Part shown: positions 49,405-59,843 of the stretch, one piece after another | Numbering within the stretch: the stretch's first letter is position 1 | Layout of the letters: each line of letters begins with the position of its first letter | Assembly (NCBI GenBank): GCA_032622095.1 | Contig: CP136064.1 | Coordinates: 140,075,954 to 140,139,953 of the forward strand | Length of the DNA stretch: 64,000 bases | Origin: Siphonodentalium dalli | Taxonomy: Eukaryota > Mollusca > Scaphopoda > Gadilida > Siphonodentaliidae | Reading direction: 5' to 3' | The notes under the pieces: generated by a model | What the model was told of the DNA's origin: nothing | What the model saw: only the letters and a program-made list of their open reading frames with translations | Databases searched by the model: none | Made by a program: the position numbers and the translations under genes

Positions 49405-50027
49405 ATCAATGTAATATGAAAGAAAATAGGGGGTGTGTACTAGGGATATAGTAGGTTATCCCCGGTATTTTATCAAGGTATATATTAATACGTGGGTATA
49501 GAATCGTAAGTATTTGTTTTTGACACGGAAGTAAACGCACTATTGAAGACTTCCAATAGACTATCTGAGAAATTTCTCGCTCACAAATTCTATATATTTT
49601 CCAGGTTATAGTTATTATAATAGTGATTCTTGTAAGCCTAATAAATATGATAACAGGAACCACTCTGACTGTATTCTGGACGCCGCGGTGTGTTACTATT
49701 AATGAGGCTTGAAATAGTATATATAGTGGGGCGTTTCCGTTAACGATATATATATTGTTATAATTATGGTAATCTGAGGTGGGTAATAGAAAAGATAGTG
49801 AATTTTTCCTTATACGGTCTGGCAATTCTTTCGCTGGTTCAACAAAGAAACATCTTCAATATTTATCCGGCACCGGAGGGGGGGGGGTGACTTCACCGAG
49901 ATTCTCTATTAACACACCCAAATATTGATATAGTGGTATGTATCCACCCACACCCCTATATTTATGTCCAAATACAATAAATGGAACCCAACATAAACAA
50001 ATAAACATCTAATGTATCAACATTTGC
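49405..50027. other. Intergenic, no supported gene
   Basis: A minus-strand frame of 139 codons (49825-49406) is Ile/Tyr-rich, follows the AT-rich composition and resembles no family I know; I treat it as chance. A ten-base G run lies near 49880. Confidence 0.4.
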
Positions 50028-50033
50028 TTTATT
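50028..50033 (-). promoter_or_regulatory. Polyadenylation signal AATAAA for the zinc-finger ORF
   Basis: TTTATT on the plus strand gives AATAAA on the minus strand, about 30 bases after the stop codon at 50063. A second AATAAA lies just after the stop (50053-50058). This supports 50063 as a genuine 3' end of a transcript. Confidence 0.55.
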
Positions 50034-50062
50034 CGACACCAAGAATAACTGGTTTATTTCAG

Positions 50063-51028
50063 TTAATTATCCATATTGTCATCGTCGTCATCTTGCTCAG
50101 AGTCTATATGTTTATCGTTTTTGTCCTTACTTTTATTCCTCATGTACTCCATCAGGAGGGGTTTATATGTCCTCAATGAAATCCGAACGGCAGGGAGTAT
50201 ATCATAGCTATCGTCTAGCATATTATACACACGATCCATGATTTTGATATGAGTTTTCCCACCACTAACTTCGAGTAAATTTTGTATAAATGCAGCGTAT
50301 ATGTTTAATAAACGCCTCTCACATTCGGGCCGTATCTTCACTTTTGATTTTTCTTCAGCCTCTTCGTCCGTCGGCCCTTTCTTCATATAACGTTCAACAA
50401 ATTCATCTAATTTTGCTTTATTGTCATCTAGGGCCTGTAACCACACATCTTTGAAATAATCGTTTTCTTTTTCAATCGGAAGTGTTAATATTTGTCTGTC
50501 CTGGTCCGGAATTGAATCTATTTTCTTTGCGTCAGTTTTCTGTTTTTTATTATTCACCGGTGCTTCTTCACTTGCTTCTCTTTTCTTCCTATCAGAACAC
50601 CAATTTTTAATGTGCCTTTGTACATCATTGTGGGTCTCAAACACGACACCACAATCGTCACAGCTTGGCATGATACCGTCTTTGCTTTCAGAGTCGTATT
50701 TCTGCTCTGACAATAGCCTAGGGTATGTCGTTTCACTGATGTTATTTTTCGTTTGATGCGTTATCACCTCGAAGGGCTCATCAACAGTACTGTTATTTGG
50801 TAATATGCTTTCTTCTTTTATACTCGCCTTTGTCAACATTATATTACTGCGCAGTCGCAAACTTTCTGGAGTATTCGTTTTTAAGTCAACTACGAGATAA
50901 CCAAATGGTTGATTGGTAGCTTTATTGAAATGGCACATAAAGTGTTCTGTTTTCTCTGGATACATTTGACGAGCAGATATGTACATGTGGAATAAACTTC
51001 GTGTCTTTTCACTGGCACTTCTTTCCAC
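50063..51028 (-). CDS. Uncharacterised protein with one C2HC zinc finger and acidic tail (probably a 3' exon or intronless gene)
   Basis: A 321-codon open frame in a window otherwise full of broken ORFs. Residues 1-110 are a mixed N-terminal region (LFHMYISARQMYPEKTEHF, then PFGYLVVDLKT). A single zinc finger lies at 123-144, Cys123-x2-Cys126-x12-His139-x4-Cys144, within PSCDDCGVVFETHNDVQRH. A bipartite basic signal (KKREASEEAPVNNKKQK, 148-164) suggests nuclear location. Residues 185-295 look mostly helical (LDEFVERYMKKGPTDEEAEE; RRLLNIYAAFIQNLLEV; ILPAVRISLRTYKPLLMEYM). The tail (308-320) is Asp-rich. The frame opens at a GTG with no upstream ATG before a TGA; the first in-frame ATG is codon 15, so an upstream exon may exist. 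I recall multi-copy invertebrate proteins of this general design, possibly carried by large DNA transposons of Maverick/Polinton type, but nothing else of such an element is visible here. Function unknown. Confidence 0.6.
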   Translation of the reverse strand: MERSASEKTRSLFHMYISARQMYPEKTEHFMCHFNKATNQPFGYLVVDLKTNTPESLRLRSNIMLTKASIKEESILPNNSTVDEPFEVITHQTKNNISETTYPRLLSEQKYDSESKDGIMPSCDDCGVVFETHNDVQRHIKNWCSDRKKREASEEAPVNNKKQKTDAKKIDSIPDQDRQILTLPIEKENDYFKDVWLQALDDNKAKLDEFVERYMKKGPTDEEAEEKSKVKIRPECERRLLNIYAAFIQNLLEVSGGKTHIKIMDRVYNMLDDSYDILPAVRISLRTYKPLLMEYMRNKSKDKNDKHIDSEQDDDDDNMDN

Positions 51029-51436
51029 TTCTTTTCATTAACGTGTTATTATATATGGTATATATATTAAATAGATATATAAGTGAGATATAAGAGGGTC
51101 TTTTGAGTCTATTTTAAAGGAATAATGATAACGCATCATGTTCGAAATGCTGCTGACAATGTTGATGGGAAGAGATAGATCATCAGTAATTGTAATGGTA
51201 ATATGGTATAAGTATAAGTTAGGGATAGGAAAGAAGTGAGCTTAGAGTAGTATATTGGGTCATGTCAGATAGGGTTTAGGGAGGTTTTAGAATGATTTTT
51301 TAGTGTTTTTAAATGACTCGGTGACCTCGTACCAACAGACTGTATGGCATTGATACTCGCGCGAGTTATTGCTAAGTATTCGATCGTTCTTTTAAGTCTG
51401 ACATTGTTATGTCATGTAACATGGCGATATACAGGC
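51029..51436. other. Spacer, likely includes the 3' UTR of LINE E
   Basis: This lies between the zinc-finger ORF and the end of LINE E ORF2 (both minus). No gene is seen. It contains AT-rich sequence and no clear poly(A) tract that would mark the LINE end. Confidence 0.4.
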
Positions 51437-52192
51437 TTAGTTGGCGAAACGCTTTGTACTGGAGATGTATTTCTGTACTTCTCTGAAAATGTTTGCGTTG
51501 GTTTTGGGTGTTAATTCGGGGCATCCATAAAGAAGCTTATGCGTTGTCAGATTGCAGATATCATTTAGTGACTGGAGAAGTGAGTTTCTTTCAGATGATA
51601 TCTATTGCAATTCATTAGGTAATGGTCGTCTAATGTCCTCTAATTGTCCGCATAAACAATATGGGTGATCGGCGATGAAATTTGTGTATTTGTGATAATT
51701 TAAATCACTGCAGTTGAGTCTGAGGCGGGCGTGGTTAATTTGTGTTTTCCTGGTAATAGCTTCATAGTAATATCGGGGTACTCCCTCTCTAGTACAGTTT
51801 ATGGACTTTGTGAATGATGCAAGGGACTCGTAATTTGTTGTGTTCGGGTCGAGTTTATTCCAGAGGTCTATTGTTGAGGGGATGAAAGATTTTTTTGAAG
51901 GTAGTGGAATCGAACTTCGGCGCTCTGAGGGAATTAGCCTGTCGGGTGTTAACATTTGTTATTTCAACGTTTGTTGGGGGTATTAGATTTCGCAGATAAG
52001 GTGGGGCTTTGCCGGACATCATTTTGTAAAAGCGACGGAGCTTGAAACGTTTCCTCTGTACGGCGAGGAGTTCCCATCCGGTTTCCGCGAAGAGAGATTT
52101 GTTACTGGCAGATCGAGTTGCACCTGTTACTATACGAGCTGCTTCATATTGTACCTTTTCTATGTCATCGCTTTCCTCTTTGGTGCAACCAT
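51437..52192 (-). pseudogene. LINE E ORF2 C-terminal part (3' half of the split element)
   Basis: The sequence starts at the target duplication with DGCTKEESDDIEKVQYEAARIVTG (first residues shared with the other half). It runs through FAETGWELLAVQRKRFKLRRF and PYLRNLIPP to LRAPKFDSTTF. A frameshift at the seven-T run 51890-51896 moves it into SFIPSTIDLWNKLDP and RLRLNCSDLNYHKYTNFIADHPYCLCG, which holds part of a Cys-x-Cys zinc-binding tail. A TAG at 51602-51604 interrupts; the frame continues with HKLLYGCPEL and REVQKYISSTKRFAN to the true stop at 51437. The last residues match the end of LINE D (VQKYISESKRFT), so E and D are related lineages. Confidence 0.85.
52186..52192 (+). repeat. Left target site duplication of LINE D (CAACCAT)
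   Basis: CAACCAT at 52186-52192 is repeated at 57553-57559. Removing 52193-57559 joins the two LINE E halves in frame. Confidence 0.85.
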
Positions 52193-53930
52193 GCTCTAGT
52201 ATCATACCGGTACTTGTACATTTATTTCCTAGTGAAGAAAGAACATTATTTGGACAATGTCACATACTGGGCAAGCAACGCTGCAAATACTAGTATGGAT
52301 AACTCATCCCAAAATTATAATATATGTTAATTCATCGCTTATCACAATATTATAATATATGTCATTTCATCTAGTCTTTTCAGAGGGATTAAGATTGAGC
52401 TTCTGCAATGGTATCAATAAGAGTCAACAAATACAGATATATTTATTATACTTATCTGTAATATTTGAGACGTTTTTGTTTTTGTTTTTAGCCTGTATTG
52501 AAAATTGAACACATGAAAGTAATCTTACCAAAAAGATTAGACGAACAATTAAAAGCCATTAGAATATACAGGTATTATTCAGTGTAATTTATTAATAGCT
52601 GAACAACTTTGGCAGCAAAATGCCAATTACTAAACCAAACCTGTCACGCTTACATATTTAGCATAGTTTATATGTTTTATGCTTTCAAATATACAAAGTT
52701 AAAGTTTTTGCATTTACACCAACTAGTGCAAAGTTATAACATAAAGAAATAAGTTTACAGATCATATACTATAAAAGTGGCCTGTGACACAAGCTACTGC
52801 ATACCATCGCAGAAGTCTCAACACCACTATTATTACATAAAACACTGTAAGTATGCAAACTATAGTATGCAGCTTCATGTTTATAATGAAATCATATCTC
52901 AGACATTTAGCACTCACCTAAACATTCTTGAACTGTCACCCCAATGCACAAAATATATAATGTTAAAACGCCAGTAAACTCGCTGACAGTCACCGTTCAT
53001 TTTGTTAGTATCAACAAAATAATACAAAGTAGGTCAAACTACTTGAACTGTATAATATCGTTCCTGAAATCCATGCATCGTTGAAAGTCGTGACAAATTA
53101 CCATACTAGTCCACGAATTTATAACGCCTTTACAAGATTCAGATTGACTATTACATAACCTCAAAACAAGGAATAAGCAGGACCGAATATGGTGACTCCT
53201 TCCACAGAATGTAGTTCCTAAAACGCTTTCCACAAGATTTTTATCCACCGAAACGTGCGCTCATAAAATAATGTTTTTTAGGGTCAATCTCGGCGATATA
53301 TACGGAAACCGAAACGAACAATAACTCTACCTTATATGGTCGACATTATGGCTCATAAATATAGTTATGTATGTGTATGCATGTGTGTGTATATGTATAC
53401 ACGTGTATGTATATGTATGTGTATGTATGTATGCGTCTATGTATTTGTATTGATCTGAGCTGCCCATGGCTATAGAATATATAAGCGATTCCTGTGGAAG
53501 GATGCACACAACTATTCCAACTAAAAAACAAATCCTGCTTCTTTTATAATTCAAAATCTATCCCATAGCTAGAAGAACCCCCTTCGATCGACCACATCAT
53601 TCATGTACCTCACGTATATGACACATCTCTTTATATGTACATGTATAATCACCTCATCCAGTATCTACTTACAAAGTAGCAATGCTGACCCATTTACTTC
53701 ACCGTTTATTCATGTTGTTTTCATGTTTGCTCATGTTTTCTTCATTATTTGTATCACCCTTTCTGGTCGATCTAGAAAACTTCTTCAATCTATTGTAAAC
53801 AAAAAAACACACAGAAGTGAAATCAACCCACCACACCCGGTCCTCAGCCTCTCCTACGAAATGACTACAAATCAAGTGTCCAGTCCGTACACGGTCCCGC
53901 TTACAGTGATTGCCAAGTTCTATTTCCATC
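52193..53930. other. 5' region of LINE D (no ORF1 recognised)
   Basis: This is AT-rich sequence with no frame resembling an ORF1 protein; the frames at 52777 and 53603 look random. It includes a TATG/TG microsatellite at about 53361-53447. It may be 5' UTR with promoter, a decayed ORF1, or include an older insertion. Confidence 0.5.
53361..53447. repeat. TATG/TG microsatellite
   Basis: Run of TGTATG, TATATG and TGTG units within the 5' region of LINE D. Confidence 0.85.
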
Positions 53931-56900
53931 ATGTCGACATCACTTGAGCAGTACCGTGTATCAATTGGACGTTTTGATCTTAAAAAGAGTGCCCACTTGC
54001 CGAAAACATCAAAAATAAGCACAAGTAATCATCAAAGATGGAAAATGAAAATGCACCAATTTCTACTGGGCATTATATTAGCAATTTTACTGGTAAGGGC
54101 TGGAGTAGAAAGAAACCCAGGTCCAGTCTGTGATAGATCAACGAAAACAATAACTATATTCCACCAGAACATACGAAGCATACGCCACAAACTCGAAAAA
54201 ATAGTAGATTTTATCACTGATTACGATATCTTAGCTTTCACTGAAACTCACTTAGATCCCTCTTTTTCCTCAGAAAAACTAGAAATTACTGGATATTGTA
54301 GCCCAATAAGAGAAGACAGAAATTCAGAAGGAGGTGGAATTTGTATATATTTTGCAGAGCATCTAATATATCGTAGAAGACATGATCTGGAGTTTGATTC
54401 CTCAATAATTTGGTTCGAAATATGTTCAAAATCGCGACTATTCCTGTTCGGGTTGTCTTACAGATCTGATCAATACTGTCACCCGAGTTATTGGGAATTA
54501 TTGGAAACATCTATTCATGATGCATTAGACATAACTGAAAACATTATACTAACCGGGGATTACAATTCAAATCTCCTTGATCCGGCCTCAAAATTAAATG
54601 ATATAATCAACTTTTACACCCTCAAAAACGTAGTCACGTCCCCAACAAGAGTTACTCAAAGTTCTCAAACACTATTGGACCCTATAATTATTAACGGCGA
54701 TTTTAATCTGCAAGATGCTGATATCATAGATTTGGAAATTTCTGACCATTACGGTGTCTATGCGACCCTCTGTTATGATAATAATCGCACATCCTCTTTT
54801 AAAAGACAAATCTGGGACTATAAACACACTGACTTCGAAAGGGCGGGTAATCTGATAAACGACCTGAAATGGAATAATCTTCTTCTCCCCCTTGAATTAA
54901 ATGAAGCTGCAGAACTGTTCACTAAAACATTTCTCGATATTATGTACAAATGTATCCCATTTAAACATGTCACCATCCGAACAAATGATAAACCATGGTT
55001 TAATTCAGAAATCCGCAGACAGATAAGACGAAGAGACAGGTTGAGATCGATTGCCATTAAAAAAAATACCACAGAAACATGGCAAAAATTTAAACAATGT
55101 CGAAATCATATCAATAACATGAAGAAATATGCTAAGGCACAATTTAATGAAAATTTAGAAGAACGCATTAGTACATCTGATTCAAAAGACTACTGGCAAT
55201 TAATTAATTACCTCCTCAACAAGAAAAAGACAACATTAATTCCCCCGCTGTATAGCCTAGAAGGTGGGGTAAAAATGGATTCTAAATCATACGAAATTAA
55301 CGATTTTGAAAATGCACAAATTCTAAACAAAAGATTCATTTTAAATTCCTCACTTGATGATTCAAGAAAATCATTACCCCCGTTGACCTCTAAAACACAG
55401 AATATACTGACTGAAATTCCTTTCGAAATGCAAGAGGTAATTGATGTTATACTAGCTTTGAAAACAAATAAGGCACATGGACATGATGACATAAGTGCTA
55501 AAATGTTACGCTGTACTGCACAGCAGATTGCTTTACCGTTGTCATTACTATTTAAAAAATCTCTGGAGGTTGGAATATTCCCGTCTTCTTGGAAAAATGC
55601 AAATGTTAAACCAATATTTTAAAAAGGGGACACCGCTGATAGTGCCAATTACAGGCCGATTTCATATTGTTACCTTGTCTGGCCAAAGTATTTGAAAGAT
55701 TGTTCCTAAAATATGTTTCCACTTTTTTTAATGAAAATAATCTTATTTACGAGCATCAATCCGGCTTCATGGCCGGTCACAGTACAGTTTATCAACTAAT
55801 TGATATATATCACCACCTTTGCCAGAACCTAGATAAAGGTCTGTACACGTGTTCCATATTTTTTGATATTTCGAAAGCATTCGAAACGGTCTGGCATAGG
55901 GGGCTAATATATAAATTGCAGCAATATGGGATTGCAGGAAAACTTCTGAACTGGTTTCAAGATTACTTAGTAAATAGACGACAAAGAGTCCTGGTAAACA
56001 ATACTTACTCTAAATTTGAAATTATACCATCCGGAGTGCCCCAAGGGTCCATAATGGGGCCTTTTCTCTTCTTAATTTATATAAACGATCTGCCCAACAA
56101 TCTCTGCTCTAAAGCTCGAATGTACGCCGACGACACCTGCATCTCTGCTTCTCACTATGACCTACCATCCCTAGCTAGACAACTCAACAATGATCTCGAA
56201 ATCGTATCACAATGGGCCAACAACTGGCTAGTAAACTTTAACCCAGCAAAGACCAAAGCTATGTCTTTTTACCTAACTAACGAAGACCAGGCCCCAAAAC
56301 TATTTTTCGAAAACCAAGAAATAACCTTCATTAAATCGCATAGACACCTCGGTCTCGATATCCAAGCAAATTTAAATTGGAATGATCACATTGAAAATAT
56401 CTGTCAACGAGTATCAGGAAGACTATCCCAACTCAGAAAATTTAAATACAGTATCGACAGAAAGACGCTTGAAAAAATCTACAATACTTATATTTTGCCT
56501 ATAATGGACTATTCTGATATTGTCTGGGCTAACGCACCAAAATACTTGACTGATAAACTTGAAAGACTTCATAAAGAAGCTGCCAGAATTGTAACAGGAC
56601 TAAACCGATCGGTACCCGATACAGACCTACTCCTTGAAATCGGCTGGCCCACGCTCAGTAATAGCGAGAACATCATCAGTTACATTACATATATAAAATT
56701 ACTAACAACCTTGCACCCAACTACTTATCAACTATCTTACCTCCTCGTGCTGGCAATGTCTCGAGATACTCAAAGCGGAACCCTGGAAACTTTTATTGTT
56801 ACTTCTGTCACACAGAACATTTTTAAAAATCCTTCCTACCCTTTATGACACAATCATGGAATAAGCTTCCAATTATCGTAACTGATACGTTTAACCTAAA

Positions 56901-57288
56901 AGAATTTAAGGTCAATCTTAGTTTTATAGATTTGACCTTAAAACCACCTCCTTATTTTCAAACTGGGAGTCGGAAAGAAAATATAATCCATTCTAAAATT
57001 CGCAACGGTTGCAGTGAACTTCGCTTAGATATGTATGATAACTTTATAGCCGAAAGCCCGGTGTGTAATTGTGGCACAGAGATCGAGGATGCCTTTCACT
57101 TCTTTTTCGAATGTCCATTGTTCCGACCGCAAAGAACTAATTGATATGATAGACTAGATGAGTATGCTTTCACAATAGTAGACGTAAACCACTTCCCCAG
57201 AGGCGCCCCAAGCATTCCACAGCATCGAAACCAGCTACTCTTTTACATTGTACAAAAATATATATCAGAAAGTAAACGTTTCACTTAA
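53931..57288 (+). pseudogene. LINE D ORF2: 2A-like leader, AP endonuclease, reverse transcriptase, zinc-binding tail
   Basis: The start chosen is ATG 53931 (MSTSLEQYRVSIGRFD) because LINE A begins the same way. After a hydrophobic stretch (FLLGIILAILLV) and the 2A-like motif comes the endonuclease: FHQNIRSIRHKLE, FTETHLD, GGGICIYF, TGDYNSN, ISDHYGVYA. A linker (NDKPWFNSEIRRQIRRRDRL) leads to the RT: NYRPIS, YEHQSGFMAGHST, FFDISKAFETVW (motif A), SGVPQGSIMGPFLFLIYINDL and MYADD (active site intact). The thumb-like region has DYSDIVWANAP and HKEAARIVTGL, and the tail has CNCGTEIEDAFHFFFECP. Lesions: TAA at 55620-55622, a 2 bp shift near 55660, a frameshift near 56690, TAA at 56824-56826 and TGA at 57142-57144. 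The true end (VQKYISESKRFT, stop 57286-57288) matches LINE E. Confidence 0.92.
54102..54125 (+). other. 2A-like peptide motif in LINE D
   Basis: VRAGVERNPGP follows the hydrophobic run ILAILLV, about 64 codons into ORF2. Against the 2A consensus D-(V/I)-E-x-N-P-G-P it keeps V, E and NPGP, but the Asp is replaced by Gly. The position matches LINE A. A working 2A would release the leader peptide from the endonuclease-RT protein during translation. Confidence 0.65.
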
Positions 57289-57552
57289 CGCAGCCTGCTT
57301 AACGAAGAAAAATCGTAAACAACTTACGGCACGGCATGGCATGATATCTACAGGAGAGGACATCAGGACCGGTTTAACATCAATCACCAGACATCATCAT
57401 CATCAACATTCTTATTATTACATGTACATTATATCTGTTATTCATCTTGTTTAAACATTTGTGTAAATATTGTCGGGAGAGGGGCCACCTTAAGTTGTTA
57501 TAACTTGTCCCCAAATCCCTTGTAAACTGAGTTACAATAAATATGTTTAAAC
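57289..57552 (+). other. 3' UTR of LINE D with AATAAA at 57536-57541
   Basis: About 260 bases lie between the ORF2 end and the target duplication. AATAAA sits 11 bases from the 3' end, and there is no poly(A) tail. Tail-less ends are usual for CR1/L2-like elements. Confidence 0.7.
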
Positions 57553-57559
57553 CAACCAT
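57553..57559 (+). repeat. Right target site duplication of LINE D (CAACCAT)
   Basis: This is the second copy of the 7 bp direct repeat. It follows directly after the LINE D 3' end, TATGTTTAAAC. Confidence 0.85.
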
Positions 57560-58181
57560 CCGATACAAGACAAGAGTATTCTAATACAGTGCGCACCAGG
57601 GTAAAGTAGCATCTTTCTAATGATGCTCTATCCAACCAGAAACGATATTTTCTGTTGAGGGCTATTCTTTTCCACGCTGAGCTTAATAAATTATCTATGG
57701 GTGGCTTCCATTTTCCGTCGCTACTTAAAACGACCCCAAGATGTGTATGTAGTTTTGCTTCCGTGATGGGTTCATTATTCATATAAAGGGTTGGGTGGTC
57801 GATTAGATTTCTCTTCCTAGTGCAAGTTAACACTTCAATTTTTGAGACATTAAATTGTACGAGCCATTTGTTTGACCAGGATTCAAGTCGTTTAACATCA
57901 TGTTGTAATCTTAGTGCACAAACAGTCGGATCTTCTATCGAAAGAGATATAGATGTATCGTCAGCGAAGAGGCGGATATTACATGATATGTCGTTAACAA
58001 TGTCGTTAATACAAACAAGGAATAGGATAGGGCCTAGTATAGAGCCCCGTGGAACTCCTGCTGTAATGGTTCCCCAGTTTGAGGGTTCGGATCCCATAAC
58101 TACACGTTGTTGTCTTCCACGGAGGTATGATCCGAACCACTTTAAAAGATTGTCGCGGGTACCCATCGCGCATAGCTTATT
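57553..58181 (-). pseudogene. LINE E reverse transcriptase palm (5' half of the split element)
   Basis: Minus-strand reading begins around NKLCAMGTRDNLLKWFGSYL (58181). It gives AGVPRGSILGPILFLVCINDI and the intact RT active site LFADDTS, then the palm/thumb sequence (SNKWLVQFNVSK; HLGVVLSSDGKWKPPIDNLL; LERCYFTLVRTVLEYSCLV). It runs in frame to SDG at the target duplication, and the open frame then continues a few codons into LINE D. The expected next residues (CTKEE...) are found 5.36 kb away at 52192, in the same frame. Upstream of 58181 the frame is closed and no further LINE homology is seen, so LINE E is itself 5'-truncated within the RT. Confidence 0.87.
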
Positions 58182-59843
58182 TCACCCAAACCTTGGGTGT
58201 TTATTTCACACCACTTTCTGGGATAACCTGTGTGTCGACTGAGAACCTATGTGCCAATTGAGGAGAACACGCGAAGGATTTGTGTAAATGTTAGCCCAAA
58301 CGACATTTCGAAGTAACGACTGCTTTGTTGTTTATTTCGAGGAATAATACCGCATCATATGAATTCAGCCCAAATATATTGACAGGTGTCAAGGGTCTAA
58401 CTCTATACTGAGCAATACAAAACTAATATAATAAATACCGAGTATATTTAATTTTAACGCCAATGGGTCGTTTATGTGCGTTTAAGAGTGTATTTATGCT
58501 TAAAGCAAAGTGAAATAACGATCTTAAAATGAATTGGCCGGTATATTTTATTAGTTATCATGGTTACCAGGGTCGTAGTTGCATAAATTACAATATATCT
58601 TATTTATATGCTAAGATAATTGCGTGGTTATATGTTGTAGCTTGATCGGTATCGATCGGTATTGAGGTTAACACAAATCCCATATATGGAAATTCCAAAT
58701 ATGGAAAGTGACTTGCGCATGCGCAAAACAGATACAATGGTTTTCCTAAAAACGAAGCAATGAACAACAAACACCGACCCAGTTAAATAACGACATTAGA
58801 TAGCGGTGTATTGCGTCTTTAAGAGTGTGTTGATATCAAAATCATGTGATTAACTAATTAAAAATTATTTCGACTACATATTTCGATAATTATCAGGTCC
58901 GCAGTTCGATCATGAAACAAACTTTGTAGAGACTTTAATTGCTTGGTAATTATTGAGATTGCAGTTTCCTTATATGGCAACTCCTTATTTGGAATTTTCT
59001 TGCGCATGCGCAGAAATGATAGAATTTCATGAAGACGTCGCCATTTTTATTATCACTGTTATTCCATTCTCTTGTGTCGGTGCAATGATTTGCTGTCGTA
59101 TTTTAGGCAAATAAGGCACTGTATGCATGCGTAATGATAAGTTGATGAGGTTGCATCCATTATTATTCCGATGTTTAATAGTTTTGTCAGCTAAAATAAC
59201 TTCGCTCAGCGGCTGTTATCGCGTAAAAATGAGTAGGTCAACTTGGTTGGAGTCGAACATTGGAATGGCAGGGAATTCCCCGTTTTGACTCGGCATTGTT
59301 TGTAAACAAATGCAAACTTATAAGAAGAAACGTTAACAACTGTGCGTGTTTGTGTACTATGACGCTGGTGGATATTGATTAATTGTTTTTCTCGAGTATT
59401 TATTCATTCCTAATCATTGGCTAATGGCAGTAAAACTTCAGTCAGAAATGTATTTAAGTTAACCCAATCTTTGCACAATTCAATTGCAAGTTGAAAATGA
59501 AAGTAAATTGAAATTTTTAAGAAGAAACGAAATCAACATCTGACAAGTGCCATTGAGTGTGGCTTGATAAGTGTGTACTACTTCTAGGGCTAGGCCTAAC
59601 TGATTTTTAATTAGAATGACATTTTTACATGGGGATTATGATTTATATAAGAATCTGGAATAATACCTTTACCTTATTCTTGAGTTGAGGTGTTTTTTTT
59701 TATTTAAACATGTCCTGTAGTGAGTTGTTAATTTGGGTTGGTACTACAGGCAAAATCAGTGACTGATATAAAACATGTATCACTATCAGTCGCTGATGTG
59801 TTAGAGTCAACCTTCTCTAACTGCAGGGCTCTTTATGAATACA
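58182..59843. other. Intergenic, no gene seen; two NRF1-like palindromes
   Basis: No coding region or RNA gene was recognised. TTGCGCATGCGCAA at 58713-58726 and TGCGCATGCGCA at 59001-59012 match the NRF1 consensus YGCGCAYGCGCR exactly. Each is preceded by a similar A/T context (TATATGG, then AATTCCAAAT or TTTGGAATTTT), suggesting an old ~290 bp offset duplication. They could be promoter elements of a gene outside the window or simply part of a repeat. Confidence 0.5.

Larger units (their letters stand above)
52193..57552 (+). mobile_element. LINE D: apparently full-length 5.36 kb non-LTR retrotransposon inserted in LINE E
   Basis: The element is bounded by the 7 bp duplication CAACCAT. It has a 1.74 kb 5' region, a long ORF2 (53931-57288) and a 3' UTR of about 260 bases ending AATAAATATGTTTAAAC. 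ORF2 has leader, 2A-like motif, APE endonuclease, RT and a Cys/His C-terminal zinc-binding tail. It is in the same lineage as LINE A, with which it shares start, endonuclease and linker. Five lesions make it inactive. The recognisable nested insertion and in-frame repair of LINE E make the boundaries unusually firm. Confidence 0.88.

Noticed and set aside
49406-49825. 139-codon minus-strand ORF
   Set aside because: Composition is that of AT-rich intergenic DNA (Ile, Tyr, Thr-rich), with no motif, and it lies beside degenerate repeats.
57498-58166. LINE E as a stand-alone truncated fragment
   Set aside because: Its missing C-terminal part is found in frame at 52192-51437, and the 7 bp duplication explains the gap as the LINE D insertion.
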